Source: Clostridiales bacterium (GTDB taxonomy: Bacteria; Bacillota; Clostridia; Oscillospirales; Acutalibacteraceae). Taken from it: a DNA stretch of 11,680 nt. This document shows positions 1 to 7,056 of the stretch, one piece after another. The DNA is taken from NCBI GenBank assembly GCA_019419895.1, contig JAHZIE010000070.1, forward strand, positions 1 through 11,680. Reading direction: 5' to 3'. The notes below the pieces were generated by a model. The model had not been told where the DNA came from, searched no databases, and saw nothing but the letters and a program-made list of their open reading frames with translations. A program made the translations under genes and the position numbers. Every line of letters starts with the position of its first letter. The stretch's first letter is position 1.

Positions 1-2
1 GC

Positions 3-182
3 GAGGCGGTCAGCCGGGCAAAGAGAAAAAGAATCATCCGGTCGGCTTTGCTGTTTCTGTCCTCTCATCCTTCCGGTCAACCCCGTTTTGATGTATTTGA
101 AATCCAGGAGGATGAAAAGGGGAAGGTGTGGAACCATTTGATCAATGCTTTTGGAGCGGAGGAATATGATGCGCCTTTTTGA
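3..182 (+). CDS. YraN/UPF0102 family protein, C-terminal part (5' end outside window)
   Basis: An open frame enters from the left edge and ends in TGA at 180-182, giving about 59 residues. They resemble the C-terminal half of the UPF0102/YraN family: an EAVSRAKRKRI basic helix, a following ALLFLSSHP helix, an RFDVFEI strand, and a final INAF motif before the tail. The family has a restriction-endonuclease-like fold and is often found near ribonuclease HII and rRNA-processing genes; its cellular role is poorly defined. The acidic/lysine active-site residues would lie upstream of the window, so intactness cannot be judged. The last 14 bases overlap the start of the dipeptidase gene, which suggests cotranscription and translational coupling. 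Family assignment is by recognition of the C-terminal motif pattern only. Confidence 0.72.
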   Translation, partial: EAVSRAKRKRIIRSALLFLSSHPSGQPRFDVFEIQEDEKGKVWNHLINAFGAEEYDAPF

Positions 183-1092
183 TTTGCATTGTGATACCTT
201 ATACAGCGCCTGGAAAGAAAACTGCCCTTTGTCTGACAACCATCTTCACGTTGATTTTTCCAGGGGAAGACGCTATCGTCCCTGGATTCAGACGATGGCG
301 GTGTGGATCCCTGATGAAAGACGGGGGGCAGCGGCCAGGGAGCTTTTTATCCAGGCTCGCGCCCTGCTTTTCAGGGAGCTGGAAAAAACACCCGAGATAC
401 TCTTTTGTACGAGTGGTTCCGATATCATGCGGACGTTCAGGGAAGAAAAGTCCGGGATTTTACTGGCTGTGGAAGGCGGCGCCGCTGCTGAGGGCAGTCT
501 GGAACGCCTGGATGACCTGTATGAGAGCGGTGTGAGGATGATGACGCTCACATGGAATGGGGATAATGAGCTAGGAGGCGGTATCAAAGGAAAAAGCCAG
601 TTCGGCCTGACGCCTTTTGGAAAGCAGGCGGTGAAGAAAATGGAGGAGCTGGGCATGGTGATCGATGTTTCCCATGCTAGTCCGGCCCTGTTTTATGATG
701 TGTGCGAACAGACGGAAAAGCCCTTTGTCGCGAGCCATTCCAATGTTAAGGCTGTTTGTTCCCATCCCCGGAATCTGACGGACGCTCAAATTTCCATTCT
801 CGTCCAGCGGGGTGGACTGATAGGACTGAATTTTTATGTCAGCTTTCTGCGGGAGGATTCCAAGGCTTCCCTGGATGACATATATGCCCATGTGTTGCAT
901 ATTTTGGAGCTGGGAGGAGAGAATGCGCTTGCCCTTGGTTCTGACTTTGACGGCGCCGATATGCCGGAAGCACTGTCGGGAATTGAAAAATTGGAGAGGC
1001 TGTATGAGTACCTCCTTGGTAAAAATATACATGAAAGCCTGGTGGACAAAATCTTTTTCGGCAACGCCTATAATTTTTTTTCAAAACTTTGA
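169..1092 (+). CDS. Membrane dipeptidase-like zinc dipeptidase, peptidase family M19
   Basis: This encodes a 307-residue protein of peptidase family M19 (renal/membrane dipeptidase type), amidohydrolase-fold enzymes that use two zinc ions to split dipeptides, some accepting D-residues at the C-terminal side. The metal and catalytic pattern is complete: H7 and D9 in DLHCDTL, E102 in VEGG, H169 in DVSHAS, H190 in ASHSN, and D259 in GSDFDG. The MTLTWN and HPRNLTD segments are also typical of the family. No signal peptide is visible, so it is probably cytoplasmic and used in peptide catabolism. The ATG at 169 is chosen because GGAGG at 158-162 lies six bases upstream; ATG 166 is three bases from it and ATG 145 has no good site. 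The start overlaps the yraN-like gene by 14 bases, and the stop region overlaps the -35 box of the thrC promoter. Confidence 0.93.
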   Translation: MRLFDLHCDTLYSAWKENCPLSDNHLHVDFSRGRRYRPWIQTMAVWIPDERRGAAARELFIQARALLFRELEKTPEILFCTSGSDIMRTFREEKSGILLAVEGGAAAEGSLERLDDLYESGVRMMTLTWNGDNELGGGIKGKSQFGLTPFGKQAVKKMEELGMVIDVSHASPALFYDVCEQTEKPFVASHSNVKAVCSHPRNLTDAQISILVQRGGLIGLNFYVSFLREDSKASLDDIYAHVLHILELGGENALALGSDFDGADMPEALSGIEKLERLYEYLLGKNIHESLVDKIFFGNAYNFFSKL

Positions 1093-1117
1093 CATCCTAA
1101 ACATTGTGTTATACAAT
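1089..1117 (+). promoter_or_regulatory. Sigma-A-type promoter for thrC
   Basis: TTGACA at 1089-1094 is a perfect -35 box. It is separated by 17 bases from TACAAT at 1112-1117, a five-of-six -10 box. The -35 box overlaps the stop codon of the dipeptidase gene. Transcription would begin around 1124, leaving a leader of only about 27 bases, too short for a T-box or attenuator. A small dyad, ATTGT-N5-ACAAT (1103-1117), covers the -10 box and could be an operator, though it may be chance. The promoter is predicted from sequence only. Confidence 0.75.
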
Positions 1118-1150
1118 AAGATCAAGACGTACCGGCAAAGGAGAGAGAAC

Positions 1151-2656
1151 ATGGATTATTGCAGCACAAGAGACAACTCCATCCGTGCGGCCTCGGCCGA
1201 GGCAATTGCGGCAGGAATTTCCAAAGAGGGCGGCCTGTTTGTTCCCTGTGAATTTCCGCAGATAACCTATCAGGATTTGTGTGAAATGGAAACAGATGAT
1301 TATAAAACAAGGGCGCAGAAAATATTATCCCGTTTTTTAACGGATTTTACCTTTGATGAAATCAAAGAATGTGTGGAAAAAGCTTATGCGGAAGAAAAAT
1401 TCAGCAGTGAGAAAATTGCCCCTATGGTTCTTTTAAATCACAGCACTTATGTGCTGGAGCTGTGGCATGGTCCCACCTGTGCGTTTAAGGACATGGCGCT
1501 TCAGATCCTTCCACACCTTTTGACTGTATCCATGAAAAAGGTTTGTGATGGAGAAACCGTTGTAATCCTGGTCGCTACTTCCGGAGATACGGGCAAGGCG
1601 GCGCTGGAGGGCTTTAAGGACGTGGAAAATACCAAAATTCTGGTATTTTACCCGGAGGATGGCGTCAGTCCTATGCAGAAGCATCAAATGAACACCCAGA
1701 CAGGTGAAAATGTTTCCGTTTGCGCTATCCGGGGCAATTTTGACGATGCCCAGACAGGGGTAAAGCAGATTTTTACCAGTGAGGCGATCGGTAAGATTCT
1801 AAAAGGGCATAACATGCGGTTTTCCAGTGCGAATTCTATTAACTGGGGCCGTCTGCTTCCGCAGATTGTTTATTATTTTTCCGCTTACTGCGATATTATG
1901 AACAGCGGAGAGATGGATTATAAGGGAGAAAAGGTCAATATTGTCGTCCCAACGGGGAATTTCGGCAATATTCTTGCCGCTTATTACGCCATGCAGATGG
2001 GGCTCCCCGTCAATAAATTGATTTGTGCGTCTAATGAAAATAATGTTCTGACCGATTTTATACGGACCGGAACTTATGACAGAAACCGTGCGTTTCATAC
2101 TACAATTTCTCCTTCCATGGACATCCTGATTTCCAGTAATCTGGAGCGTCTTCTTTACGACTTATGCGGGCGCGATGATAGGAAGATTAACCAGTGGATG
2201 AATGAATTAAAGCTTTCCGGCAGATATTCCGTTGACAGCATGGTAAAAGAAAAGCTTTCAGCAGTGTTTTATGGGAATTATGCTTCAGATGATGAAACAA
2301 AGCAGACAATCCGTAAGGTTTTTGATTCTGAAGGCTATCTTTGTGATACCCATACGGCGGTGGCGATCAATGTTTATGAAAAATACTGCGTGGAGACGGG
2401 GGATAGCCAAACCCCTGCGATCATCGCGTCTACAGCCAGCCCCTATAAGTTTGCGGACGCTGTGCTGGAGGCGGTGACAGGAGAAAAGGCGGACGGGGAA
2501 GAGTTTGAAAAGGTGGACGCTCTGTCTGCTTTGACGGGCACCCAGATTCCTTCGCCTATTGCCGCGTTGAAAAATGCCCAGGTCCGTTTTCAAAATGTCT
2601 GCAACAAAGAGGATATGGGACATGCCGTTATGCAGCTGCTCCATATTGACGGCTGA
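1151..2656 (+). CDS. thrC: Threonine synthase (PLP-dependent)
   Basis: This is a 501-residue threonine synthase, which converts O-phosphohomoserine to threonine and phosphate with pyridoxal 5'-phosphate, the last step of threonine biosynthesis in the cytoplasm. The N-terminal YCSTRDNS and GGLFVP segments match the family. The PLP Schiff-base lysine is K113 in HGPTCAFKDMALQ. The phosphate-cradle motif ATSGDTGKAALEGF begins at about residue 142, and SANSINWGRLLPQ and PTGNFGNILAA follow. Length fits the longer, fungal-like/E. coli-like class of threonine synthases. The ATG at 1151 is chosen because AAAGGAG (1137-1143) sits seven bases upstream; the frame stays open well upstream, but those codons overlap the dipeptidase gene. 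It is probably cotranscribed with the metallophosphoesterase 15 bases downstream. No homoserine dehydrogenase or homoserine kinase gene is nearby. Confidence 0.96.
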   Translation: MDYCSTRDNSIRAASAEAIAAGISKEGGLFVPCEFPQITYQDLCEMETDDYKTRAQKILSRFLTDFTFDEIKECVEKAYAEEKFSSEKIAPMVLLNHSTYVLELWHGPTCAFKDMALQILPHLLTVSMKKVCDGETVVILVATSGDTGKAALEGFKDVENTKILVFYPEDGVSPMQKHQMNTQTGENVSVCAIRGNFDDAQTGVKQIFTSEAIGKILKGHNMRFSSANSINWGRLLPQIVYYFSAYCDIMNSGEMDYKGEKVNIVVPTGNFGNILAAYYAMQMGLPVNKLICASNENNVLTDFIRTGTYDRNRAFHTTISPSMDILISSNLERLLYDLCGRDDRKINQWMNELKLSGRYSVDSMVKEKLSAVFYGNYASDDETKQTIRKVFDSEGYLCDTHTAVAINVYEKYCVETGDSQTPAIIASTASPYKFADAVLEAVTGEKADGEEFEKVDALSALTGTQIPSPIAALKNAQVRFQNVCNKEDMGHAVMQLLHIDG

Positions 2657-2671
2657 GGAAAAGAGGTCGCA

Positions 2672-3358
2672 ATGCCGTTGTTTGTAATTGGAGATCCCCA
2701 CCTTTCCTTTGGTTGTGAAAAGCCTATGGATATTTTCAGGGGGTGGCAGGATTATACTCTGCGGTTGGAAAAAAATTGGCGCAGGGTGGTTTCGCCGGAG
2801 GATACCGTTGTTGTGGCAGGGGATATTTCCTGGGCCATGAGCCTGGAAGAGGGGGAAAAGGATTTTGCTTTTCTTGAGCGTCTTCCGGGAAAAAAGTTGC
2901 TTTTGAAGGGTAACCATGATTACTGGTGGTCGACAAGAAAGAAAATGGAGGACTTTTTTGAAACAAAAGGTTTTCCGTCTCTTGGGATTATCCATAACAA
3001 TGCCATAAGGGTAGAAAATATTTCTGTCTGCGGCACCAGAGGATGGTTTTACGACGCGGAAAAGGATGCGGAAAAGAAGGTGCTGCTGCGGGAGGCGGGG
3101 CGGCTTCGGGCCTCTATTTTAGCTGCCCGGGAGCTTGGAGGGGAACCTATTGCCTTCCTTCATTATCCTCCAGTTTATAGTTCTGCTGTCTGTGAGGAAA
3201 TGATGCAGGTGCTGGAAGAAAGTAAGATAAAGAGGTGCTATTACGGTCATCTTCACGGCGCGTCTATTGGAAGGGCGGTTCAGGGGGAATACCGTGGAAT
3301 TGAATTCCGGTTGATTTCCTGTGACGCCCTCAATTTTTGCCCCCTTCGTGTACTGTGA
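2672..3358 (+). CDS. Calcineurin-like metallophosphoesterase
   Basis: This encodes a 228-residue protein with all the metal-binding motifs of the calcineurin-like metallophosphoesterase superfamily: GDPH (D8, H10), GDISW (D51), GNHDYWW (N81, H82, D83), HYPP (H164) and YGHLHG (H193, H195). Such enzymes bind two divalent metals and hydrolyse phosphomono- or diesters. This compact single-domain form, with GNHDYWW, resembles the predicted phosphohydrolases of the COG1768 type, whose substrate is not known to me. No signal peptide or membrane segment is visible. GAGG (2663-2666) lies five bases before the ATG. The gene begins 15 bases after thrC and has no promoter of its own, so it is probably read from the thrC promoter. 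The substrate cannot be inferred from the sequence. Confidence 0.9.
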   Translation: MPLFVIGDPHLSFGCEKPMDIFRGWQDYTLRLEKNWRRVVSPEDTVVVAGDISWAMSLEEGEKDFAFLERLPGKKLLLKGNHDYWWSTRKKMEDFFETKGFPSLGIIHNNAIRVENISVCGTRGWFYDAEKDAEKKVLLREAGRLRASILAARELGGEPIAFLHYPPVYSSAVCEEMMQVLEESKIKRCYYGHLHGASIGRAVQGEYRGIEFRLISCDALNFCPLRVL

Positions 3359-3395
3359 AAATTCTCTAAAATGTAGGGAAATTTATAGATTTCTA

Positions 3396-3425
3396 CTGGA
3401 ATTATAAGAAGCAGTATGCTATAAT
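3396..3425 (+). promoter_or_regulatory. Extended -10 promoter for tig
   Basis: A perfect TATAAT at 3420-3425 is preceded by TG plus one base (3417-3419), the extended -10 arrangement that tolerates a weak -35 box. The best -35 is CTGGAA at 3396-3401, 18 bases upstream and only three of six. The surrounding DNA is AT-rich. Transcription would start around 3431, leaving a leader of roughly 33 bases containing AGGAGG at 3448-3453. No CIRCE or CtsR-like operator is seen near it. Confidence 0.72.
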
Positions 3426-3463
3426 AATAAATATTTGTTTAAATTACAGGAGGAAATGCAACC

Positions 3464-4822
3464 ATGAGTTTGAAATCATCCAATAAAGTGGAAACAAACC
3501 GCTATCAGCTTGAAATTGAGGTCGACGCCAAAACCTTTGAGGATGCCGTAAATCAGGCTTACCGCAAAGAGATCAAAAAGATTCAAATCCCTGGCTTTAG
3601 AAAGGGCAAGGCTCCCAGGGCATTTGTTGAGAAATATTATGGAGAGCAGGTCTTTTATGAGGACGCTATCAACGCGGTTTATCCTTCTGCGCTGGATGGA
3701 GCCGTGGAAGAAGCTGGGTTGGAGATGATCGAGGACAAAATTGACTTTGATCTGGTCAGCGCCGGAAAGGACGGCCTGGTTTTCAAGGCCACCATTACCA
3801 CAAAGCCAGAAGTGGAGCTTTCCGCTTATAAGGGCCTGGAGGCAACAAAGAAAAATACGGAAGTAACACAAGAGGATATTGACGAGGATCTCAAGAGGCT
3901 GCAGCAGCGCAATTCCCGTATGGTTGCAGTAGAAGACCGTCCTGCGCAGAAGGATGACATTACAGTTATCGATTTTGAGGGATTTGTGGATGATGTTGCT
4001 TTTGAAGGCGGCAAGGGTGAGAACTACAGCCTGACCTTAGGATCCGGACAGTTTATTCCCGGTTTCGAGGATCAGATCATCGGTCATAATGTGGACGATG
4101 AATTTGATGTCAATGTTACCTTCCCTGAGGATTATCAGGCGAAGGATCTGGCAGGCAAGGCCGCTGTTTTCAAAGTGAAGCTGCATGAAATCAAGAAGCG
4201 CGAGCTTCCTGAAATCGATGATGACCTGATTAAAGAGGTCGGCGAGTTCGACACACTGGAAGAGTATAAGAACCATGTGAAAGAGGATATCGCCAAAAAG
4301 AAGGAAGAGGCCGCGAAGGATGATGTGGAGAATCAGCTGATTGATAAGCTGATTGAAAATCTGACTGCTGAAATTCCGGAAGCCATGTATGAGCATAGAA
4401 TTGATGACAACATCCGTGATTTCGCTTACCGTCTGCAGTCCCAGGGGTTGAATTTGGATACTTATATGAAGTATACCGGCATGGATATGGACGGTTTCCG
4501 CAAGTCCTTCCGTCCTCAGGCGGAGCGTCAGGTAAAGGTACGTCTTGCTTTGGAAAAGATTGCTCAGCTGGAGAATATTGTTCCCGCTCAGGAGGAAATT
4601 GACGCCGAATATGATAAGATGGCAAAGGCTTACAATATGACTGTGGAGCAGATTAAGCCCATGGTTGCTGAAAAAGATCTGGCAAAGGATCTTGCTGTGG
4701 AAAAAGCCATCAACCTGGTTCGCGATTCCGCCAAGGTAACTGAGGAAAAGGCGGAAGAAAAGCCTGCTGCGAAGCCAAGAGCCAAGAAAAAGGCCAAAGA
4801 AGAGGAAAAGACTGAAGAGTAG
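3464..4822 (+). CDS. tig: Trigger factor, ribosome-associated chaperone and peptidyl-prolyl isomerase
   Basis: This is a 452-residue trigger factor, which docks at the ribosomal exit tunnel and shields nascent chains. The N-terminal domain carries the ribosome-binding signature GFRKGKAPR at residues 44-52. An FKBP-type prolyl isomerase domain spans roughly residues 160-245 (DDITVIDFEGFVDD through GSGQFIPGFEDQIIG). The remainder is the helical, SurA-like C-terminal chaperone domain. The protein ends in a strongly charged, low-complexity Ala/Lys/Glu tail of about 30 residues, a variable feature in this family. Length is slightly above the usual 430 or so because of this tail. The ATG follows AGGAGG at a 10-base spacing. 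The gene precedes clpP and clpX, a classic conserved order linking folding of new proteins with degradation of failed ones. Confidence 0.97.
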   Translation: MSLKSSNKVETNRYQLEIEVDAKTFEDAVNQAYRKEIKKIQIPGFRKGKAPRAFVEKYYGEQVFYEDAINAVYPSALDGAVEEAGLEMIEDKIDFDLVSAGKDGLVFKATITTKPEVELSAYKGLEATKKNTEVTQEDIDEDLKRLQQRNSRMVAVEDRPAQKDDITVIDFEGFVDDVAFEGGKGENYSLTLGSGQFIPGFEDQIIGHNVDDEFDVNVTFPEDYQAKDLAGKAAVFKVKLHEIKKRELPEIDDDLIKEVGEFDTLEEYKNHVKEDIAKKKEEAAKDDVENQLIDKLIENLTAEIPEAMYEHRIDDNIRDFAYRLQSQGLNLDTYMKYTGMDMDGFRKSFRPQAERQVKVRLALEKIAQLENIVPAQEEIDAEYDKMAKAYNMTVEQIKPMVAEKDLAKDLAVEKAINLVRDSAKVTEEKAEEKPAAKPRAKKKAKEEEKTEE

Positions 4823-4866
4823 TTTTTGGAAAAAGCCGGGAAAACAAAATTCTTTCCACCTACATA

Positions 4867-4925
4867 TTTCCAATGGATTTGAATATTTTATATAGAAAGT
4901 GTTCATAGTTAGACATGAATATTTT
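4867..4925 (+). promoter_or_regulatory. Candidate weak promoter and direct repeat upstream of clpP
   Basis: The 121-base gap between tig and clpP is AT-rich. A possible promoter is TTTCCA (4867-4872), 16 bases, TATATA (4889-4894), each four of six to consensus. The ten-base word TGAATATTTT occurs twice, at 4880-4889 and 4916-4925, on either side of the region where transcription would start. A short dyad, TTCAT-N8-ATGAA (4902-4919), also lies here. I see no rho-independent terminator after tig, so readthrough from tig into clpP is equally likely. No match to CtsR or CIRCE boxes was found. Confidence 0.3.
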
Positions 4926-4943
4926 TGAATGGAGGTTTGGAAC

Positions 4944-5525
4944 ATGAGTTTAGTGCCTATGGTCATTGAGCAGACTAACCGCGGAGAGCGTTCTTACGAT
5001 ATTTTTTCGCGTCTGCTGAATGATAGAATTATTATGTTGTCGGAAGAGGTCAACGACGCAAGCGCGAGTTTGATCATCGCCCAGCTCCTCTATCTTGAGG
5101 GGCAGGATCCGACAAAAGATATCAGTCTGTATATCAACAGCCCCGGTGGTTCGGTTTCGGCGGGTATGGCTATCTATGATACCATGCAGTATGTGAAATG
5201 CGATGTTTCGACGATTTGTGTCGGTATGGCGGCAAGCATGGGAGCCTTCCTGCTGGCAGCGGGTACTCCCGGCAAGCGCTTGGCTCTTCCCAATAGTGAA
5301 ATCATGATTCATCAGCCCTTAGGGGGAACACAGGGACAGGCGACCGATATTAAGATCCACGCGGATCATATTCTCCGCATCCGCGCAAAGCTGAACAGGA
5401 TCTTGTCGGAAGAAACCGGCAAGCCTCTCGAGGTGATCGACAGGGATACAGAACGGGATAATTTTATGTCTGCCGAAGAAGCCGCGGAATATGGACTCAT
5501 TGATAAAGTAATTTATAAACGATAG
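4944..5525 (+). CDS. clpP: ATP-dependent Clp protease proteolytic subunit
   Basis: This encodes a 193-residue ClpP, the serine peptidase that forms a 14-subunit barrel and degrades proteins fed to it by ClpX or another Clp ATPase. The catalytic triad is intact: S98 in GMAASMGAFLL, H123 in MIHQPLGG, and D172 in ERDNFMSA. The SPGGS segment (66-70) that binds substrate peptide is also present, and length is standard. The short N-terminus before VIEQT fits the family, where a propeptide is cleaved after assembly. ATG 4944 is chosen because GGAGG (4931-4935) lies eight bases upstream; the in-frame ATG at 4929 overlaps that site. It lies 13 bases before clpX, so the two are almost certainly one operon making ClpXP. 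Confidence 0.97.
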   Translation: MSLVPMVIEQTNRGERSYDIFSRLLNDRIIMLSEEVNDASASLIIAQLLYLEGQDPTKDISLYINSPGGSVSAGMAIYDTMQYVKCDVSTICVGMAASMGAFLLAAGTPGKRLALPNSEIMIHQPLGGTQGQATDIKIHADHILRIRAKLNRILSEETGKPLEVIDRDTERDNFMSAEEAAEYGLIDKVIYKR

Positions 5526-5538
5526 GATCGGTGATGGA

Positions 5539-6843
5539 ATGTCGCGTAACGACGAGCCTAAGGACAGGATTCTCTCCTGTTCGTTTTGTGGAAAAACACA
5601 GGATCAGGTAAATAAGATCATCAAAGGCCATCAGGGTGTTTGTATCTGTGACGAATGCGTTGCGCTGTGTCAATCCATTTTGGGTGAGGAATATAGTGTT
5701 TCTCCCAACCGCAGGGAAAGTGTGGGGGAGAATGTTTCCACACTTCCCAAGCCGCAGGAAATCAAGGCGGAGCTTGACCAGTATGTGATTGGTCAGGAAG
5801 AGGCTAAAATTTCCCTCTCTGTCGCTGTGTATAATCATTATAAAAGGATATATTGCGCGGGAAATGATGTGGAGCTTCAAAAGAGCAATGTGCTTTTGCT
5901 GGGACCTACGGGTGTGGGAAAGACATTGCTGGCACAAACGCTGGCGAAAACCCTCGATGTTCCCTTTGCTGTCGCCGACGCCACAACGTTGACGGTTGGA
6001 GAGGACGTGGAAAATATCCTTCTCCGACTGATTCAAGCGGCCGATTATGATATCGAACGGGCAGAACGCGGGATTATTTATGTGGATGAAATTGATAAGA
6101 TAGCAAGGAAGTCTGAAAATCCTTCCATTACCCGGGATGTCAGCGGCGAGGGCGTTCAGCAGGCGTTGTTGAAAATTCTGGAAGGAACTGTTTCCAATGT
6201 CCCTCCCCAGGGCGGCAGGAAGCATCCACAGCAGGAATTTATTCAAATTGATACTACTAACATTCTTTTTATCTGCGGGGGGGCTTTTGACGGGCTGGAG
6301 AAAATCATTGAAAAGCGTGTTGGAACCTCCTCTTTGGGATTTGGTGCTGATGTAAAAAGCCGTCAGGAGTTGGATACTTTGGATTGGATGAGGGATGTCA
6401 CTCCTCATGATCTGGTAAAATTCGGCCTGATTCCCGAATTGGTGGGGCGCCTGCCGGTGATTACCACTTTAAGTGGTTTGGATGAGGATGCCTTGATTCG
6501 AATTTTGCAGGAGCCTAAAAATGCTGTGCTGAAGCAGTATGTCAAGCTTTTTGATATTGATGACGTTGCGTTGGAGTTTACGCCGGATGCCTTGCATGCG
6601 GTTGCGAAAAAGACGATTGAACGTCATACCGGTGCAAGAGGTCTGCGTTCTATTATGGAAGAAATTCTGAACAATTTGATGTATTCTGTTCCATCGGATC
6701 CAACGGTTTCCAAGGTGACGATAACGAAGGAATGCGTGGAAGGAACCAGCGCCCCTGAGATGGAAAGGGATCCGGAAAGAAAACCGGTTAGTATTCGGAT
6801 AAATACGTCCAGCAAGAAGAGAACAAGAAATTCTGCTTCTTAA
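5539..6843 (+). CDS. clpX: ClpX unfoldase subunit lacking four residues of the pore-1 loop
   Basis: This is a 434-residue ClpX, the hexameric AAA+ unfoldase that recognises tagged proteins and threads them into ClpP. The N-terminal zinc-binding domain has C14, C17, C37 and C40. The Walker A motif is GPTGVGKT (122-129) and Walker B is IIYVDEID (179-186). The RKH loop (GGRKHPQQEF), pore-2 region (NPSITRDVSGEG), ClpP-docking loop (LGFG), box VII arginine (IPELVGRLP) and sensor 2 (GARGLRS) are all intact. The anomaly is at 149-156: the residues run ATTLT directly into VGEDVE, where ClpX proteins normally read ATTLTEAGYVGEDVE. EAGY, including the pore-1 tyrosine (Y153 in E. coli), is absent, exactly 12 bases in frame at about 5994/5995. 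The pore-1 tyrosine grips substrate, so unfolding could be impaired or altered. The ribosome site is weak (GGTGAT, 5530-5535). It follows clpP by 13 bases. Confidence 0.96.
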   Translation: MSRNDEPKDRILSCSFCGKTQDQVNKIIKGHQGVCICDECVALCQSILGEEYSVSPNRRESVGENVSTLPKPQEIKAELDQYVIGQEEAKISLSVAVYNHYKRIYCAGNDVELQKSNVLLLGPTGVGKTLLAQTLAKTLDVPFAVADATTLTVGEDVENILLRLIQAADYDIERAERGIIYVDEIDKIARKSENPSITRDVSGEGVQQALLKILEGTVSNVPPQGGRKHPQQEFIQIDTTNILFICGGAFDGLEKIIEKRVGTSSLGFGADVKSRQELDTLDWMRDVTPHDLVKFGLIPELVGRLPVITTLSGLDEDALIRILQEPKNAVLKQYVKLFDIDDVALEFTPDALHAVAKKTIERHTGARGLRSIMEEILNNLMYSVPSDPTVSKVTITKECVEGTSAPEMERDPERKPVSIRINTSSKKRTRNSAS

Positions 6844-6855
6844 ACTGATACGGGA

Positions 6856-6880
6856 TTGAACAGGCTTTCCAGCTGTTCAA
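6856..6880 (+). other. RNA hairpin downstream of clpX
   Basis: TTGAACAG (6856-6863) and CTGTTCAA (6873-6880) are perfect complements and form an eight-base-pair stem around a nine-base loop. No T-run follows, so this is not a terminator by itself. It lies 12 bases after the clpX stop codon and directly before the larger terminator-like structure. It may protect the clpX mRNA 3' end or take part in an attenuator; this role is inference. Confidence 0.6.
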
Positions 6881-6886
6881 CCGTTG

Positions 6887-6949
6887 CGAGCGGTTCAGGT
6901 GTCGGCATTGGAATTTGACAGTGACGACTGTTTGGACTGCTCGTTTTTT
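6887..6949 (+). terminator. Probable rho-independent terminator or attenuator between clpX and lon
   Basis: CGAGCGGTTC (6887-6896) pairs with GGACTGCTCG (6934-6943) over ten positions, eight Watson-Crick and two G-U, and is followed immediately by six Ts (6944-6949). The enclosed 37 bases contain a perfect inner hairpin, ACAGT-GACG-ACTGT (6918-6931). The 5' arm can alternatively pair upstream through AACCG (6879-6883) with CGGTT (6891-6895), which would break the terminator stem. The simple reading is the end of the clpP-clpX transcript; the competing pairings would also allow regulated readthrough into lon. The large loop makes it a non-standard terminator. Confidence 0.55.
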
Positions 6950-7056
6950 CATAAATTTAGGAAATGCTGCCCGTGCGGAATCTTATTTCTCTATAAGCAG
7001 GATAGGGTTTGAAGTACGGCTTGAACAATAGATGGATAGAGAAATGGGGGTTAATG

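Noticed and set aside
836..1150. Upstream extension of the thrC frame through about 105 extra codons
   Set aside because: The extension overlaps the dipeptidase gene in another frame, lacks family similarity, and the ATG at 1151 has a good ribosome site and the expected threonine synthase N-terminus.
3361..3388. Possible terminator after the metallophosphoesterase gene (TTCTCTA/TAGGGAA hairpin)
   Set aside because: The stem is only seven pairs with one G-U and AT-rich, and no T-run follows; it is too weak to annotate.
6915..6943. TTGACA at 6915-6920 as a -35 box for lon
   Set aside because: No -10-like sequence occurs at 16-18 bases; the word is part of the inner ACAGT hairpin.
7009..7056. 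TTG start adding 16 residues to Lon
   Set aside because: It has no ribosome site, and the added residues do not match Lon N-termini; ATG 7057 (or 7054) follows GGGGG and places LPMIPLRGL at the usual distance.
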